Origin: Prosopis cineraria
Lineage: Eukaryota; Streptophyta; Magnoliopsida; Fabales; Fabaceae
Reading direction: 5' to 3'
Assembly (NCBI RefSeq): GCF_029017545.1
Contig: NW_026555335.1
Coordinates: 40,834,616 to 40,898,615 of the forward strand
Length of the DNA: 64,000 nucleotides
Part shown: piece by piece, positions 48,833-62,149 of the stretch
How positions within the stretch are numbered: position 1 is the first letter of the stretch
How the letters are laid out: each line of letters starts with the position of its first letter
The notes under the pieces: generated by a model
What the model saw: only the letters and a program-made list of their open reading frames with translations
Told to the model about the DNA's origin: nothing
Database searches by the model: none
Position numbers and translations under genes: made by a program

Positions 48833-50158
48833 CTTCACAAGTGCATGATTTGATCTCACTTGACCATTCTTGAAATTCTTTCTTTGTAGCAACACTTAGA
48901 CAACCACTGAATTGATAATGCAGTCATAACATTGCTATCACTTAAGAATATGAATATAGACTTGATAAATCAAATATTATATTATTTACAATGCCTATTA
49001 ATAAGAACAAACAAGCATGCTTGCACTTAAGATGGGCATGAAGTAGGGATAGTATACCTAGATCATACCTTAAAAAAAAAATTCACCTACAGTCTTCTTT
49101 TTGTAATGATCAAGCGCCTTAATAACATGTGAAAGAGAGCAGCATAACACCCACTCTCTAAAAAATATTAAAAGGCACTAAAAGAGGAATAATTTTGAAA
49201 ACAAATAATTAGTTTTTATTTTCTTACCAAATTAATATTATCAATTAGCACCTAAAATATAGTGATGGGGCTAGGTGGAGTGATAAGCAATCGGTGGCAG
49301 GACCAATGGTGGTGCTATTCCATGTTAAAATCTTCTTCTTATTCAACATCACGATCATCGAGGTCATCAATCTCTGGCTAGTTTGATATAAATGCAAAAT
49401 AAATTAAGGAAGGGGATTTGAATTTAAAAAGAAACAATTAACCCACATCTAGAAAATATTGAGAAAAGACTCTATATGGCAAGGAAAAAATCCATGACAG
49501 TTAGTCAAATAAACTACATGTAATATATTTTTTATCAAAATTTTCTCAAGATTTTTAAGATAAATAAAAAGTTGAGAAGTTAGGACAATTAAGAGAATTT
49601 CAAGAATAAGGAAGTTACATAGAATTTGCTTATTATTAAAAATTTTGCAACATTTTTAAAATTGAAATTTAAAATTATGAGTAATTTCTCAAGATTTTTA
49701 AAATTAAAATTAAAATTCATGGATAAGAAGTTGCGAAGTTAGGATAATGGAGAATTTTTTTGGAGACGATAAAATTATACATAATAGTTTCCTAATTATT
49801 TTTAAATTTTAAATTTTAAATTATGAATAAATTAAAGGGAAGTTAGGATAATGGAGAATGTAAGACTACAAATGTAAGATAATTTTAAATTATATACTAA
49901 TTATTTTTAATTTCAAATGTAAGACTACAATCTGATTTCATTTGTTTCTCATATTTATTATCTTTTCTCAAATTATTTCTCTTGATTGTATATATTAATA
50001 TGTATTATTAATAGGATAGTCTTCATGACATATTATTCTAAAACATGGTTTATATGAACAATTTTTCACAAATAATCAACAAAAAACCCCTATTCCCTAT
50101 TTAGTATAAAGGAATGAGAGGGTGGGATTGATACTGATATTAGGTAATGTTAACTTTT
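48833..50158. other. Intergenic
   Basis: No gene supported. Weak dispersed repeats of GAAGTTAGGATAATGGAGAA type recur near 49580, 49735 and 49840, suggesting an old local duplication. Confidence 0.4.
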
Positions 50159-50285
50159 TCATGTTTGGTATGGGGCAATACAAAATTTAATCCCAATCAC
50201 AATCTCATCCCGATAGGATTATTTAATACCACCTACCCCTTAGCGTTGGAAAGGATGTGTTATTGTCTATCCAAAATGCCCTCTA
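50159..50285. mobile_element. Left end of a TIR DNA element, cut by an LTR unit
   Basis: Starts CATGTTTGGTATGGGG and shares with the element at 12271-13082 the run GGATTATTTAATACCACC (GGGATTATTTAGTACCACC there), then CCCCTT and AAAATGCCCTC. It stops exactly where the family A unit inserts at 50286. The remainder should continue from 61086, but I could not find its right end. Confidence 0.6.
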
Positions 50286-51028
50286 TGTAACATCTTGAAA
50301 ATTTTAATTAAAAGTATTAGACAAAGAAAAAAATTAGTTAAGAATGATGTGGAGCAATAATTGGGGTTTAAAAGTAAATTAAAAGGAGAAGTTAGGTTTC
50401 TATCTATAATTGTCTACAGTTGTAACCTAATAGGTAATCATCATGAATGGATGAACTCTTCTAAGAGTGGAGTATACTCTCTATTCACAACCCTTCACAG
50501 TTATGTCCTTCACGAGAGATGACTGATTGTAGTTGAGCATCCATGGAAGCAGGGTGGGCTCTCTAATCACAACCATTCGTGGTTAAGTTTTACACTGAAG
50601 ATAACCAGTCATAGTTAAAGACAATAAGGATAAATTTAGGATAAGTGGCTTTGACCATGGATGGACATGGTTTACAATGAGGACAATCATCTGTAGTTGA
50701 AATTGCAAAGTTGCATTTTAAATAATGGAAAGACACATAAATAGAGGGAAAGAAAGAGATAGAGAGGGAGTAGCAGAGAGCATTGTTTTGCTCTGTTAGG
50801 GCATATTTGATTGGAAGGTATAGGAACATTTTGGAGCTATCAAATACCTAGGATAAGTTTTATAAACTCTTTTATTCCTTTCTTGTCCTCTTTTAAGAGT
50901 TTTTGAGTTAGGGTTTTTCTATATGAAGATGAATATCAAACTATAAGACTTTGGGTCCAAACTCATAGACTTAAATGGAGTTAATGAGAGTTGTTTAAGC
51001 TATCAAAACCTAGTATTGGTGATTTTAT

Positions 51029-52803
51029 TGGTGAACCCTGGTTTTGATTATGATAAAATAAAGAGAAGCTTGTGCGTTACAGGTCACCTAATCTTAACCA
51101 AAGTTGATCGGATTAACATTAATCTAAAACTGACTAAGTGTAAACTTATCCATGTAACAGATTTTTCTTCTTTCTAAGTATCTCTTTTTTAGTTAAGTAT
51201 TTGACTTAACTATATTCCGTGTGATTGTAATTTCCTGATGCTTTATGATGTAAATCTTGCTCTGGAATTATTTCAAAGTATCCTTTACACTGATATTATG
51301 GGCTTAACACCGATGCTATATGTTATGGATCTTCATCTCCTTGATTCTCTCTTGTTTTGTGTTCCATCTAACACTGCTCTTACTTGTCCTTAACACCGGT
51401 GTTATCCCTTTGTATATGTGCAATTGATTTTCTATCAATTGATCCCTCTTCTTTGTATTGGTATTTTTTATCTAACATCAGTCTTGTTCTTCACTTTTAT
51501 CTTTGTCTGAGATAAGATAACACCTGTGCTACCCAATTGTATATGTACTAAATTATGAACATTATCTGTAACACTAGTGCTAATTGTATAGTACCAATGC
51601 TGCCTCATCCTTTCTTTTATGAGGACTTTGTGTTCATCATGTAATTTTGATGTCTTTTTCTCTAATACTAGTGCTAAGTTATCTTTTCAAAAATATTTTT
51701 TATTCACTTAATATTGTTAAAAATCTTCATCATTTATGAAGATAAACGACATTGATACTATTCGAACAACACATGTGGTAATCTTATCTAATAAAGCTTT
51801 TTCATCACATTAGCACCAATGCTGGCATTCTACAACATCGGTACTACCTTACCTTCTCGTGCTCTATTTTTCATGATGATTTTGAATCTCACCGAAACTC
51901 ATCTCTCAACCTTTCTTTTTATCTGTAATCAATTGTGTCACTCTAAATCCTTATTGAATGATATTAAAACATAATTATTATCTTGAAGCTATTTGTTTTG
52001 CCTATCTTGTCTTGAATTATCTCCTAGGTTCTCTGTTACACCAAAATGTATAAGCTTTACCTACTTTTGTTAGAAGCATTTAATTTTTTTAGCTGTTACT
52101 GTGTGAAAAAGGAAGTCTTTGCTATAAATTACCATTCCATTGCCTCATCCATCGAAGAACCTTAGTTAAGCTAGGATATCTAAGGAAAACTCAAAGAAAA
52201 GAAGGAAACAGAACACAAGCGACCTTCAAAAAAAATTTATAAGTCTAACAGATCATTTATAATTATTAACTATAAATAGACTCATTTATGAAACCTAAGA
52301 ACAAGAACGAAAAATGTGAGCCAAAAGAAAAACCCTGTGATTATTTAAGCATTAAAGTTTACCTACTTTTTGTGTATTATTTATTAGTTGAGAGCTTTAT
52401 TGTTCATATATCTACTTTTAAAGAGAGTTTAAAATAGTAGTAGTTTATTATTGAACTTACTCTAGTCACTCCTATTTTCCATCTTCAAACAGAGAAACTT
52501 AAGGGGAGTTTTCATTACCTTTGTAAGGGAGAGATATTTAGACTTATTGTGAAATCTATTAATGTATTGAGGTAACTAAGAACCCGTGTTAATCTTGGTA
52601 ACATAGTTAAAAATCTTAGGAGGTTCCTAGGGACTAAACGTAGACTTAAATGGTAGGAATCAAACCAAGATAAATCATTTATGTCAAGCTCTGCTCTCCT
52701 ACCTCTCGTGCTTAGTTTTTTTGTTCCTTCATTACTTTAATTATTTTTGTAAATTTATAATTTTTTTAATTAGTCCAATTCACCCCCTCTTAGGACATTT
52801 ACA
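51029..52803 (+). mobile_element. Solo LTR, Copia-like (SIRE/Maximus type?)
   Basis: A 1775-bp unit that starts TGGTGAACCCTGGTTTTGAT and ends CATTTACA, with the perfect direct repeat TTTAT at 51024-51028 and 52804-52808. GGTTTTGATTATGATAAAA near the start and CAATTCACCCCCTCTTAGGA near the end are familiar from long Copia LTRs. No internal region or partner LTR follows. It carries a recurring TAACACnnGTGCTA motif. The strand is assumed from these end motifs. Confidence 0.75.
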
Positions 52804-53935
52804 TTTATGTGTTCATGAGATTGAGTTCTTAATAATGGATAAATTTATGCCCTAAAGTGCCATTAATAATGGTGGTTGAGGTGGTTGGGCATTATTAATA
52901 GTGGTTTAAGAATTGAATGAAGTTAGTTGTGGTTTAGAAAAGCTAATAAACCTAATGGTTGTGATTAAACTTAAGAGTTAGGAATTTTAGGTGTGCCAAG
53001 TGTTGGATGTGAGAGTTGGAAGTGTGATTATTATGTTATTAATAGTGATTAGTATGATAAATTATAAATTAATCATCTTGTACCCCATTGGAATTTTAGA
53101 TTAATCTTGAAAGCAAATTGTATAAGGGGTAAACCTTTGACAAGATAATTGAGAAAAATCTAGTTTGTAAAATTATTTATTAATTGATTTTAGAGTTTTA
53201 GAACTTGTTTTTGTAAATGTGAAATATTACTTTCCATGATTACTATAATATGAATATGTTTGGAAAATGTTTAAATGCAAAGTGTGGCCTGGAAAATGGA
53301 TAATGATGAGGTTGTTGGCAAATGTGCCTAAATGAGATATATGTTAGTGAACCTTGAAATTTAAATGGGTACATGATGATGTACATAACTATGTATATAA
53401 ATTAATTGTGATGCTTGAATATGAGATTTGTGAATGTAGACATACAAAATGAGTATAATAATGTGATAAGGCTGTAATAATGAGATATGGTTATGTGAAA
53501 ATGATTAAGATATGATATATCGCATGCCTTGAGTTTGATAGTATGATAAATGGCGTGTTTGATGTGTATAAGCATGTTAGTTGTATGATCATGTTAGCAG
53601 GAGTTTTTTTAGAGAGAGGAATAGATATAAATTCATGTGGTGTGACTGCCTTTCGATAACTGAATACTAGCCTTTATCTCATAATTTATTGAGGGAAGTC
53701 TCATTGTTTGTCAAGGAACTCAAAACCTAACTTGAGATTCGAGAATGACACCCATGTGATCATGTTCACATGGTATAAACCTAGCTCAAGGATAATGACA
53801 CCCAGCGATTTGAGAATGGGAGAAATCATGGTTTGAGAGTAAATGTAATGACCTTTGGTCAGGTTACTCACTGTTTGATTTAATAGCTTATGATTTCAAT
53901 TGAAGGTATTAAGAGGTTAAAAGGGAGGTGCTAAT

Positions 53936-56900
53936 TGTAAGGTCACCCTTATTTATGCATAATTAATTCCACAAAATCAAGGTAATCACTTGGAATAACC
54001 CAAATGAATTACTAAGTTTGTAAAATTTTTATAAATAAGATCCCAAGTTTTCAACTTATAATGCTATAAAATCATTTTAAAAAATAAAATTAGAGCAAAA
54101 CATGCATACGTAAGCATGGACATCATACAAGATAAGATAACATCAAATTAGGATTAAAATAGCAAAAAAATTGATTTTGGCACAACTACGTTGTAGCATA
54201 AAATTTCATGATATGACATAAAGAGCAGAATCCATGACAACGGCAAAAATCTGTCATGGCAGACTTCCTGCTCAAACTTTTGATGCTCATCAAATCTCCG
54301 TCTGACGTTCGATTGAGGTGATATAAATGTCCACAAAAGCTCATTCAGTGAATTAGCTAATGGCACTGGTCTTATTTACAAATTCTATCATATCAAAAAG
54401 TTAGACACTCAAAATCAAAACTACTACTTTTTCACATTTATCAACTTTTAAAGTGTCCAAAACCCAACCCAAGTGCCATTAGCCCACACAACCACCTAGA
54501 TCATACTTAAGAGATTTAAGATGACCTGTGCAATGCATCACAATGCACAAATATATTACAGGTCATATTTTCACTTCTCAATCCTAAATTCATCAAAAAT
54601 AAAGAGGGAGCTCATCATCATTCAAATTATCCAATTATATATTTACAACCCTCAAAATAGCCTTGAACATACTTGCACAACATTTTGACATTAAAAAAGC
54701 TTGTTTAACTCATATAAATTGATCAACGGCATTAAAACACTAACTAACAATCACACATGAATGCAATGGTACAAGTAGTCAACATAATTATCTTATTTGG
54801 TAATACCATGATACTTACACATTACACAAAAGTATTTAAAAGGCATTACAGTAGGAAATCAAATTCTTAAATCTCATATGCCTTTTCCTTATCCCAATTA
54901 GAGCTAGCCCTGTAAAATGTTAAATGAGGGGTGAGTACAACCACTCAGTAACCAAGGTCTACCTAATCTATATAGTTGCATATTAATTAAAAATAGAGAT
55001 AATTGACAATAAACAATACACATAAAGCATGTATGACAACATATAGCCTCGGCCACAATGATAACAACCATGTGACTAGGCTACAAACATATAATCACAC
55101 ACACACATATATCAATAATACACAACCAAGTGTCGCAATAATACCAACCATGCACCTCTAAACTGCACCGAACCACAATACTAATAAATATATGGTCGGG
55201 ACTAAATACATGATCATATGCCAACCTTATATCTTTCGGATTACCTCCGACATAAAATTGGTGGCTATTCGATAGCTACACCCTTTATAGATTAACACAA
55301 CCTTTCACTTGTGAAGAGCTACCAAGCTAGGGTCAACTCACTCACTTGTGTAATTTGGTTTTCTCCAATATTAACAACCATAAGGTGTCGTACCCCTAAT
55401 CTAGCTTTCTCGTGAACAGGTGAAAACTATTTAGGTTCAAGTCTCTTATAGAATAAGTGGGATAGCTCGAATTAACCATGGGACAGGGGCTACCTCCTGA
55501 TTCTAATGGTTGATGCAAGGCAAGTTTCCTATTCTAGCGGTCACTGCCAATACCACGTAAATTTACCAATCTACTTCTCTCCCTAAACAAACTCCCACCA
55601 ATGATTATGCTATGCACATATACCACATATTCATGCATCTCAATCATCAATCTCATAACATGGATTCATATATTTATACTCACATAATCCACTCCATGTA
55701 TCAAATACCACATAACAAATAGTACATACTCACATAATCTCAATCATCATCATTATTCATATGTAAGCGAACATAACACTTTAACAATATCACATTCTCA
55801 AATATGTCAATTTTGCATTAAGAGTTTAAAATAGCAAATGTGTTTCAAATCATCTATTTCAATAAGAATACATTAATATTCAACTATATAAATTAGGTTT
55901 CTCCCAATTACTTTAAACTTTTAAGAGGTTAAAGGTTACCTCTTAATTATAACTTACTTTTCGAGCTAAATTCAAGCTCATCGGTGCATCATGAGATTAG
56001 TCTACAATTACATTAACACCCATCACTAATAATCATTAAAATCACCACTTCTAACATCTAATTTCATACTTTAGTAACTAAATTTCTCAACTACAAGATC
56101 AATCTCACATCTAATAAGTTTCTTAATTCTCATTAACTTCATTTAGTTCTCAACAACTTAAATAATTACTAATATATCATCTAACAATCTAAAATCATCA
56201 TCAATGTCACAATTTATTAACTTTCAACTCTCAAATTTTAACACTTTAATAACCTAAAGTTCTCAACTATTGAGTTTAATAACTACATTAAGTTTATTAG
56301 CTCTCATTACCTCCAATTAACACTAATACAATCCTTAATCAACATCAATGACAACTACCTACCTCAAGCACTACCATTTATGCCATTTAAATGCACAAAT
56401 TCATCCATAATTGAGAGTCCACTCTCATGGATGCATAAAACCTCTATCTCTAGGCTTATATAGCTTAACCAACTCCTATTAACTCTATTTAAGTTAATGG
56501 ATTCAGATCTAAAGCTCTCAATGTTTGAAAATCATCTTCTAACTACAAACCTTAACTTAAAAATGGTGTAAAAAGGAAGATGAATAGTAGGGGAGGCTTA
56601 CCTTAGTGATTAGAAGCTTTAAATCTTTTCAAAACACCAGTAAAATCATGCCCTAGCAGAGAGGATCATAAGCCCTTTCGTTCTCCTTTTTTTCCTTTGT
56701 TTTTCACATACACAGATGCCCTTTTTAAGTCAGAATTGCGACATTTATGCTATAGCATAAATGCATTATGCTGCAGCATAACGCACAGTTAGCCAAATTT
56801 TGATTCTCTCTCTTCAATTTGAGCCTAGGTGGCCTAATTCATTTTCAAACCTAATCTAATGACTAAAACCAAACTCAATAGGCCTATTAGCCATCTCTAA

Positions 56901-56987
56901 CCATCCTCAAACTCATTTATAGTTAAATTTATAAATTTATCTATTATTAGTTTAATTAATCAAGGGGATAATTTTTGAAATGTTGCA
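53936..56987 (-). mobile_element. Solo LTR-like unit, family A copy 4
   Basis: 3052 bp. On the plus strand it runs from TGTAAGGTCACC to AAATGTTGCA, with the perfect 5-bp target duplication CTAAT (53931-53935 and 56988-56992). Its reverse complement aligns along its length with copies 1 and 3. It has no coding region and interrupts copy 3. Confidence 0.85.
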
Positions 56988-57573
56988 CTAATCATGCATA
57001 TAATTATTGATTGTCACATACTTTATAAATTTGTAACAGTGATAACTTGTGATGGTTTATAATAACTTATGATAGTTGGTAATAGCTTGAACTATGATCG
57101 GATGTGACGTTAATACATGATATGTGCACACTTTGCATGTTTTTTAATCAATTAACTTGCAATTATATAGATTAAATATACATTGATTACTAAGTGGTTA
57201 TAGTCACCCCTTCCCTTAATATTTTACAAACACTAGCTCAAGTCAAGATAAAGAGAAAGCACCAGAGGCATAGGAACTTTGTTTCCTACTGTAAGCCTCT
57301 TTTATTTGCTTTTATATATGTGTAACCTTTAATGATATTACCACCTAGGTTATCTTAGTTATATTTGAACTATTAGCATATATTATAGGGTTAATTGTAG
57401 GCCTTAGAGTCATTATTATGTGATTGAATAATTTCATCAAGGCTAAAATGCTAATGCAAGTATAGTTATAATTGCATGGATACAAATTAATGATTATTTT
57501 GATATATGTGATGTTGTGAACCTCCTCCTACTATTTTTGAGATTAAGAGGTTGAGAGTTAACTTAGAGTTATA

Positions 57574-60494
57574 TGTAACCTCTCTGAGGTTAAACCACAA
57601 ATTAACTCCAATCTCATAATTATCTAAGGTGTTAAAGAGAATTTCACAAGAATTATTAAAAGGAATCCCAATTTTTCATTTCAAATCCCAAACATAAAAT
57701 TTAAGGACTCCAAATCAGAGTTTTAAAAATAAAACAGAAGCTTGTAAATCAATTAGGACTCAAATAATGAGTGTTACTCAAAAATCATTTCTGTATAGAA
57801 AATGACACATGCGCCATGGCTTACGGCTCGTGTGCCGCAGCGTGCCTTCTCTATGCCATTCGCCGCGGCGCATTGCACGAAATTTGACATATTAGTGCTA
57901 TCATTTGACAGCACAGGGAGCGAACTTTCGACACGTCACAAATCTCTGTCTAACATCTGATTGAGGTAGTTTTGGGTTTACATGGAGCTTTCTCCTAACT
58001 CTAGCTAATGATATTGGTTTCACACTCAAATTCATTTTCTATCAAAAGTTGAAAACTAAAACCTATTTTGACATATTTTCACAAAATTTTTCAAGTGGGG
58101 TGTTTCAACTCAACCACACGTGCCAATAGCTTACACCAACCCTCCGACCACACTCAATGGACTCTTGCGGACTCGTGCAACACACCACACACAATCAAAA
58201 ACACTTAAAATCATCACTCAACCTCAATTTTCACAAAACATGGAGGGGAGAAAAAGTTGCACAAAATCAATCATTTCATTCATATTTCTCAAAAATACAT
58301 ATGTTCATACTTACACAAGCATTTTAGCCCTATCATCGGATTCACAACAAAAACTCACTAACCTAGGGCACAAAATACACTAGTTAAACACAAAATCGTG
58401 TAAGTAGTACACCAATCATGACAATTAATCCTAGTTGACAATTACAATAATAAATAAACATTAAAACAACTAAAGAGAGGCATAAAGAGGATTTACTCCA
58501 CAAATCCTAAGCCTCTGTATGTTTTTTCTAACTTGGATTTGATGAGCTAGGTCCTAAAAATATTGAGAATTGAGGGGTGAGTACAACCACTTAGTAATCA
58601 AGTTTCACTTAACCCTTGCAGTTATATATTGATTGTAAATAGATGTAACTAGGCACATAAACATATATTTCACATAGTATTAGACCACGATTTACAAAAC
58701 TAACAACCACGTGACCGGACTTGCCACAAAACACTATATCATGTTATTTTCAAAACATAACTCAGGGTCACAAAACTAACAACCATGTGCTTTTAACACG
58801 TGCCGGACCACAAAACTAATAACCATGTGGTCGGACTTATATGCATGATCATATGCCAACCTTATATCCTCCTATTACCTTCGACATGAAACCGGTGGCT
58901 ATCATGAGGCTACGTCCTTCACAGACTAACCCAGCCTTCTACTTGTAAGGAGCTATTAGGCCAAGGTTAACTCACTCACTTATGTAATCTGATTTTTCCT
59001 AATATTAACAACCATAAGGTGTCGTACCCCTAATTTAGCCTCCTCATGAACTGGTGGAGACTAGTTAGGTTCAAGTCTCTCACAGAACAAGTGGGACAGT
59101 CCTGGAATAATCATGGGATAAGGGCTACCTCCCGATTTTAATAATCGGTGCTAAGGCTAGTTCCCGATTCTAACGGTTACTGCTAATACCATATGGATTT
59201 CGACCAATCTACTCCTCTCCTTAAGCAAATTCCTACAAATGATCATGCTATGCACATTTCACACATAATATGCATTTTAACAATATTTTCTTAACACATG
59301 AACTTACATGACACAATTGCTCTATACTTTAATACATATTTCATCACAATTCTCTACCCCTATTCATAAATCACAATTAATTTCATAAAACATTAAGGGT
59401 GGTAGATGTCAAGGTTTTCTTTCAAAAGAAACCATTTTACAATCACGTACTTGCCAATATACATTATCAATTTAAACTCATAAATCACATTTCACAAACA
59501 CAATTAACATTCAACTATAAAAATTAAGTTTCTCCCAGTTACCTCAAACCTTTGAGAGGTCAAAGATTTATCCCTCGCTATAGCAACTTTCCTAAGCTTT
59601 AACGAGCTTGAATGGTGCTAAAACAAACCTCTCTACAACCATATCACAAGAATATCATCATTACTTAACTTTTGAACATAAAACTCCATAAACACTATTT
59701 TAACCGACTCATAATCACTACTCATTCATACCTAATGGGCTCATTAGATTCCATTAATGCACATTATCATTAATAACACCTCAAACTATCATTAATGTAT
59801 ATTAACCTCTCCTCACTACCTCATAAATATCAATTTTCGGACATTCAATGCTCCTATGGACTAACCACTTCTAAAATCATCAATGTGGTGTTCCAATATA
59901 TTAAATCACTCCCATTAATCTCATTTTAACCAATGAAATCGGACCTATACTCTTATGGACTAAAAATCTATCTCCTAACTCAAACCCTATCATAAATAAT
60001 CATAAATGAGGGAGAGAAAGGAAGAAGAAGGCACCATGATCTTACCTTAAGTGTTTGGGAGCTCTAATCTATCAACAATAAGACCAAAAGTCGTGCCCTA
60101 GCAAAGCCAAAACCAAGCTCTTCATTTTCCTCCTCTTTCTCTCTTCTATTTTCACAGAGCTCACGAGTTGATTTATTTGATTTTTAGCCGTGCACTGTGG
60201 CACACGCTATCCTCCATCGCGGTACATGGCATAAAGGAGCCTGTTACATTTAAATTGTGTCCGTGCATCGCAACGGACCAACCACGCATCGCAGCATATG
60301 GTACAGAACACAACTCTTTACTTTTTCATCCTCTTTCCTTGCCCGAGTGGCCTGCCATTGATCCAGACCCACTTTTAAGGTTGAAATCATAATAATTTAT
60401 GTCAAGTTAAGCCCCCCTAGCCACACACCTCATTAACTCACTAACTATCCTAAATAAGTTAATAAATCAGAGTTAAAATTTTTCGGATGTTACA
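57574..60494 (-). mobile_element. Solo LTR-like unit, family A copy 5
   Basis: 2921 bp from TGTAACCTCTCT to CGGATGTTACA on the plus strand, flanked by the perfect direct repeat TTATA (57569-57573 and 60495-60499). It interrupts copy 3. TGTAAC...GTTACA is an inverted pair as expected for LTR ends. The GC-rich modules (57810-57880 and 60190-60300) still contain many CpG sites, so this is probably the youngest copy here. Confidence 0.88.
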
Positions 60495-61085
60495 TTATAT
60501 GAGTAATATGAGTGATAATATAATGTACAAGTTGTCTTGAGTCTCTTGGGTATGGTATAGATATTAAGTTGAGTTTTTGGCACATTGGTTAGCTTTATGA
60601 CACCTTTTGTGGTTGTATATGTGAAAATGTAATTTAAATACATTTGGGTGTCCATTTAGTTGATGTGAAATAATATAGGGTCAATGCCAATGCTATAATT
60701 GTAAAAGGGAGTTTTGTGAACACCTAGATTGCCTTGTTTGGAGATCAAATGGAGATTTAGGGCATGTTGAAAGTTAGCCTTCGAATTTGTCAATTGTCAG
60801 TATCAAGTTCTAATTTTGTGCAATGCATTGCAGTGTATGGTGCCTATACCGTGACATTTGGCACAGTGGGGAGTTTACCATAGTGGATGACTTAGTTTGT
60901 GGGTTTTTGGTGTTTTTAAATTATTTCTCAATGTCTTAATACAATATTATACCCTATGCTTCTGCAATAATTAAACTGATTTAAACTATTATTACTTTAA
61001 AATGTACATTATTCGAATAATCCTTACTTTTATCAAGGGAGTTTTGGTTATTTAACCGGGGCAACAATGTTGATATTACACTCCA

Positions 61086-62143
61086 CGCCTCTTCTCTTCT
61101 CTCCCTCCCTCTACCCTCCACCCCCCTTTCATCTCTTCCTTTGTCCTCTCCCCTTCCTCATTGCCACGGCGACAATGCTAACAATAATGCTTCCCATAGC
61201 CACACACAGGCATAATGGTGATGCTTGAACCAGGAAGAAGAAGAACAAAAATGGTGATGCAAGAGGTGAGTTGAGCAAATCAATGAAGCAATGGAAGAGG
61301 AAGAAAACAGCCTCCACAAACATACATAATGGTGAATGAACATCGTCTTTTAACTCCCACACTGGTGATTGAAAAGAAAAAAGAGGAAGGATGAAAGGTT
61401 GAGGGTTTCAATTCTCACTCCTTATCTACTGTAGGTTGCCTAAACCATATCTAAAAATTTCTTGGTGATTAGGAGCAACATGCAAAATTTTTTGAACCTA
61501 GACTTGGATGTTTTGAACTTGGATATGGATGTTTTGAAATAAGATCAGTGCTGTTTTCGTGAGAAAAAGTAAAGCACAATAAAGATGGAAGGAAGAACAA
61601 GTTTGGGTTCAGCATCAAAAGTAGAAGGAAGGGGATGATGGTTTTTGTGTCTTTTTTGCATGTGTGTGTTTGCCCCAGCGGTGTCCGCTGAGCACAGGAG
61701 CATTAATCCACAATCGGTCGCTCTAGATCCAGAGGTCGGCTAACATTATTTACAGAAAAGAGAACAGCCTACAAGGAGCTAATAAATGAACTAGCTTCCC
61801 TCCTCAATAAATACTTTTTCCCCCTTTCATCATCAGTAATGGCTAGTGACTAGTGAGGACCCATCATTTATTTTTCTCCAAAGGAAGAAACGGAGATAGG
61901 GGCCTTGAAAAATGGAGGAAGGGGGGAAAAAGGTGATTAAGGGAAGATAGTAAAGAAATAATTGACCTTGTCCCAGCAAGGAGTTAATGAGTGAGAATCA
62001 TGTGAACTGCTTCCACTCTGTCTATGTCCTTTTATCTTTGAATCAACCAAAAGCTTCGACCTGTAAAATCCAGCGCAACCCCAAGTCCCTTTCTTTGTGT
62101 ATTTGTTCTCAGCAAGTTACTCTGTAAGGTTCTATCAGTCTGC
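61086..62143. other. Intergenic and 5' flank of the ROP pseudogene
   Basis: The left part probably continues the old TIR element cut at 50286 (pyrimidine-rich CTCTTCTCTCCCTCCC). The right part would be the promoter and 5' UTR of the ROP-like gene. A 77-codon open frame on the minus strand is low-complexity and unsupported. Confidence 0.4.
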
Positions 62144-62149
62144 ATGGTA

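Larger units (their letters stand above)
50286..61080 (+). mobile_element. LTR-like unit, family A copy 3, carrying three nested insertions
   Basis: Starts TGTAACATCTTG and ends TGATATTACA. Flanking 5-mers are CTCTA (50281-50285) and CTCCA (61081-61085), one mismatch. Its own segments are 50286-51028, 52809-53935, 56993-57573 and 60500-61080, about 3.03 kb in sum, the same size as the uninterrupted copies. Each segment aligns in order with copies 1 and 2. It has no coding capacity. Confidence 0.7.

Noticed and set aside
50286..61080. A full-length LTR retrotransposon using two family A copies as its LTRs
   Set aside because: Copies 4 and 5 have their own perfect target duplications, lie reversed to copy 3, and no gag-pol sequence lies between any pair.
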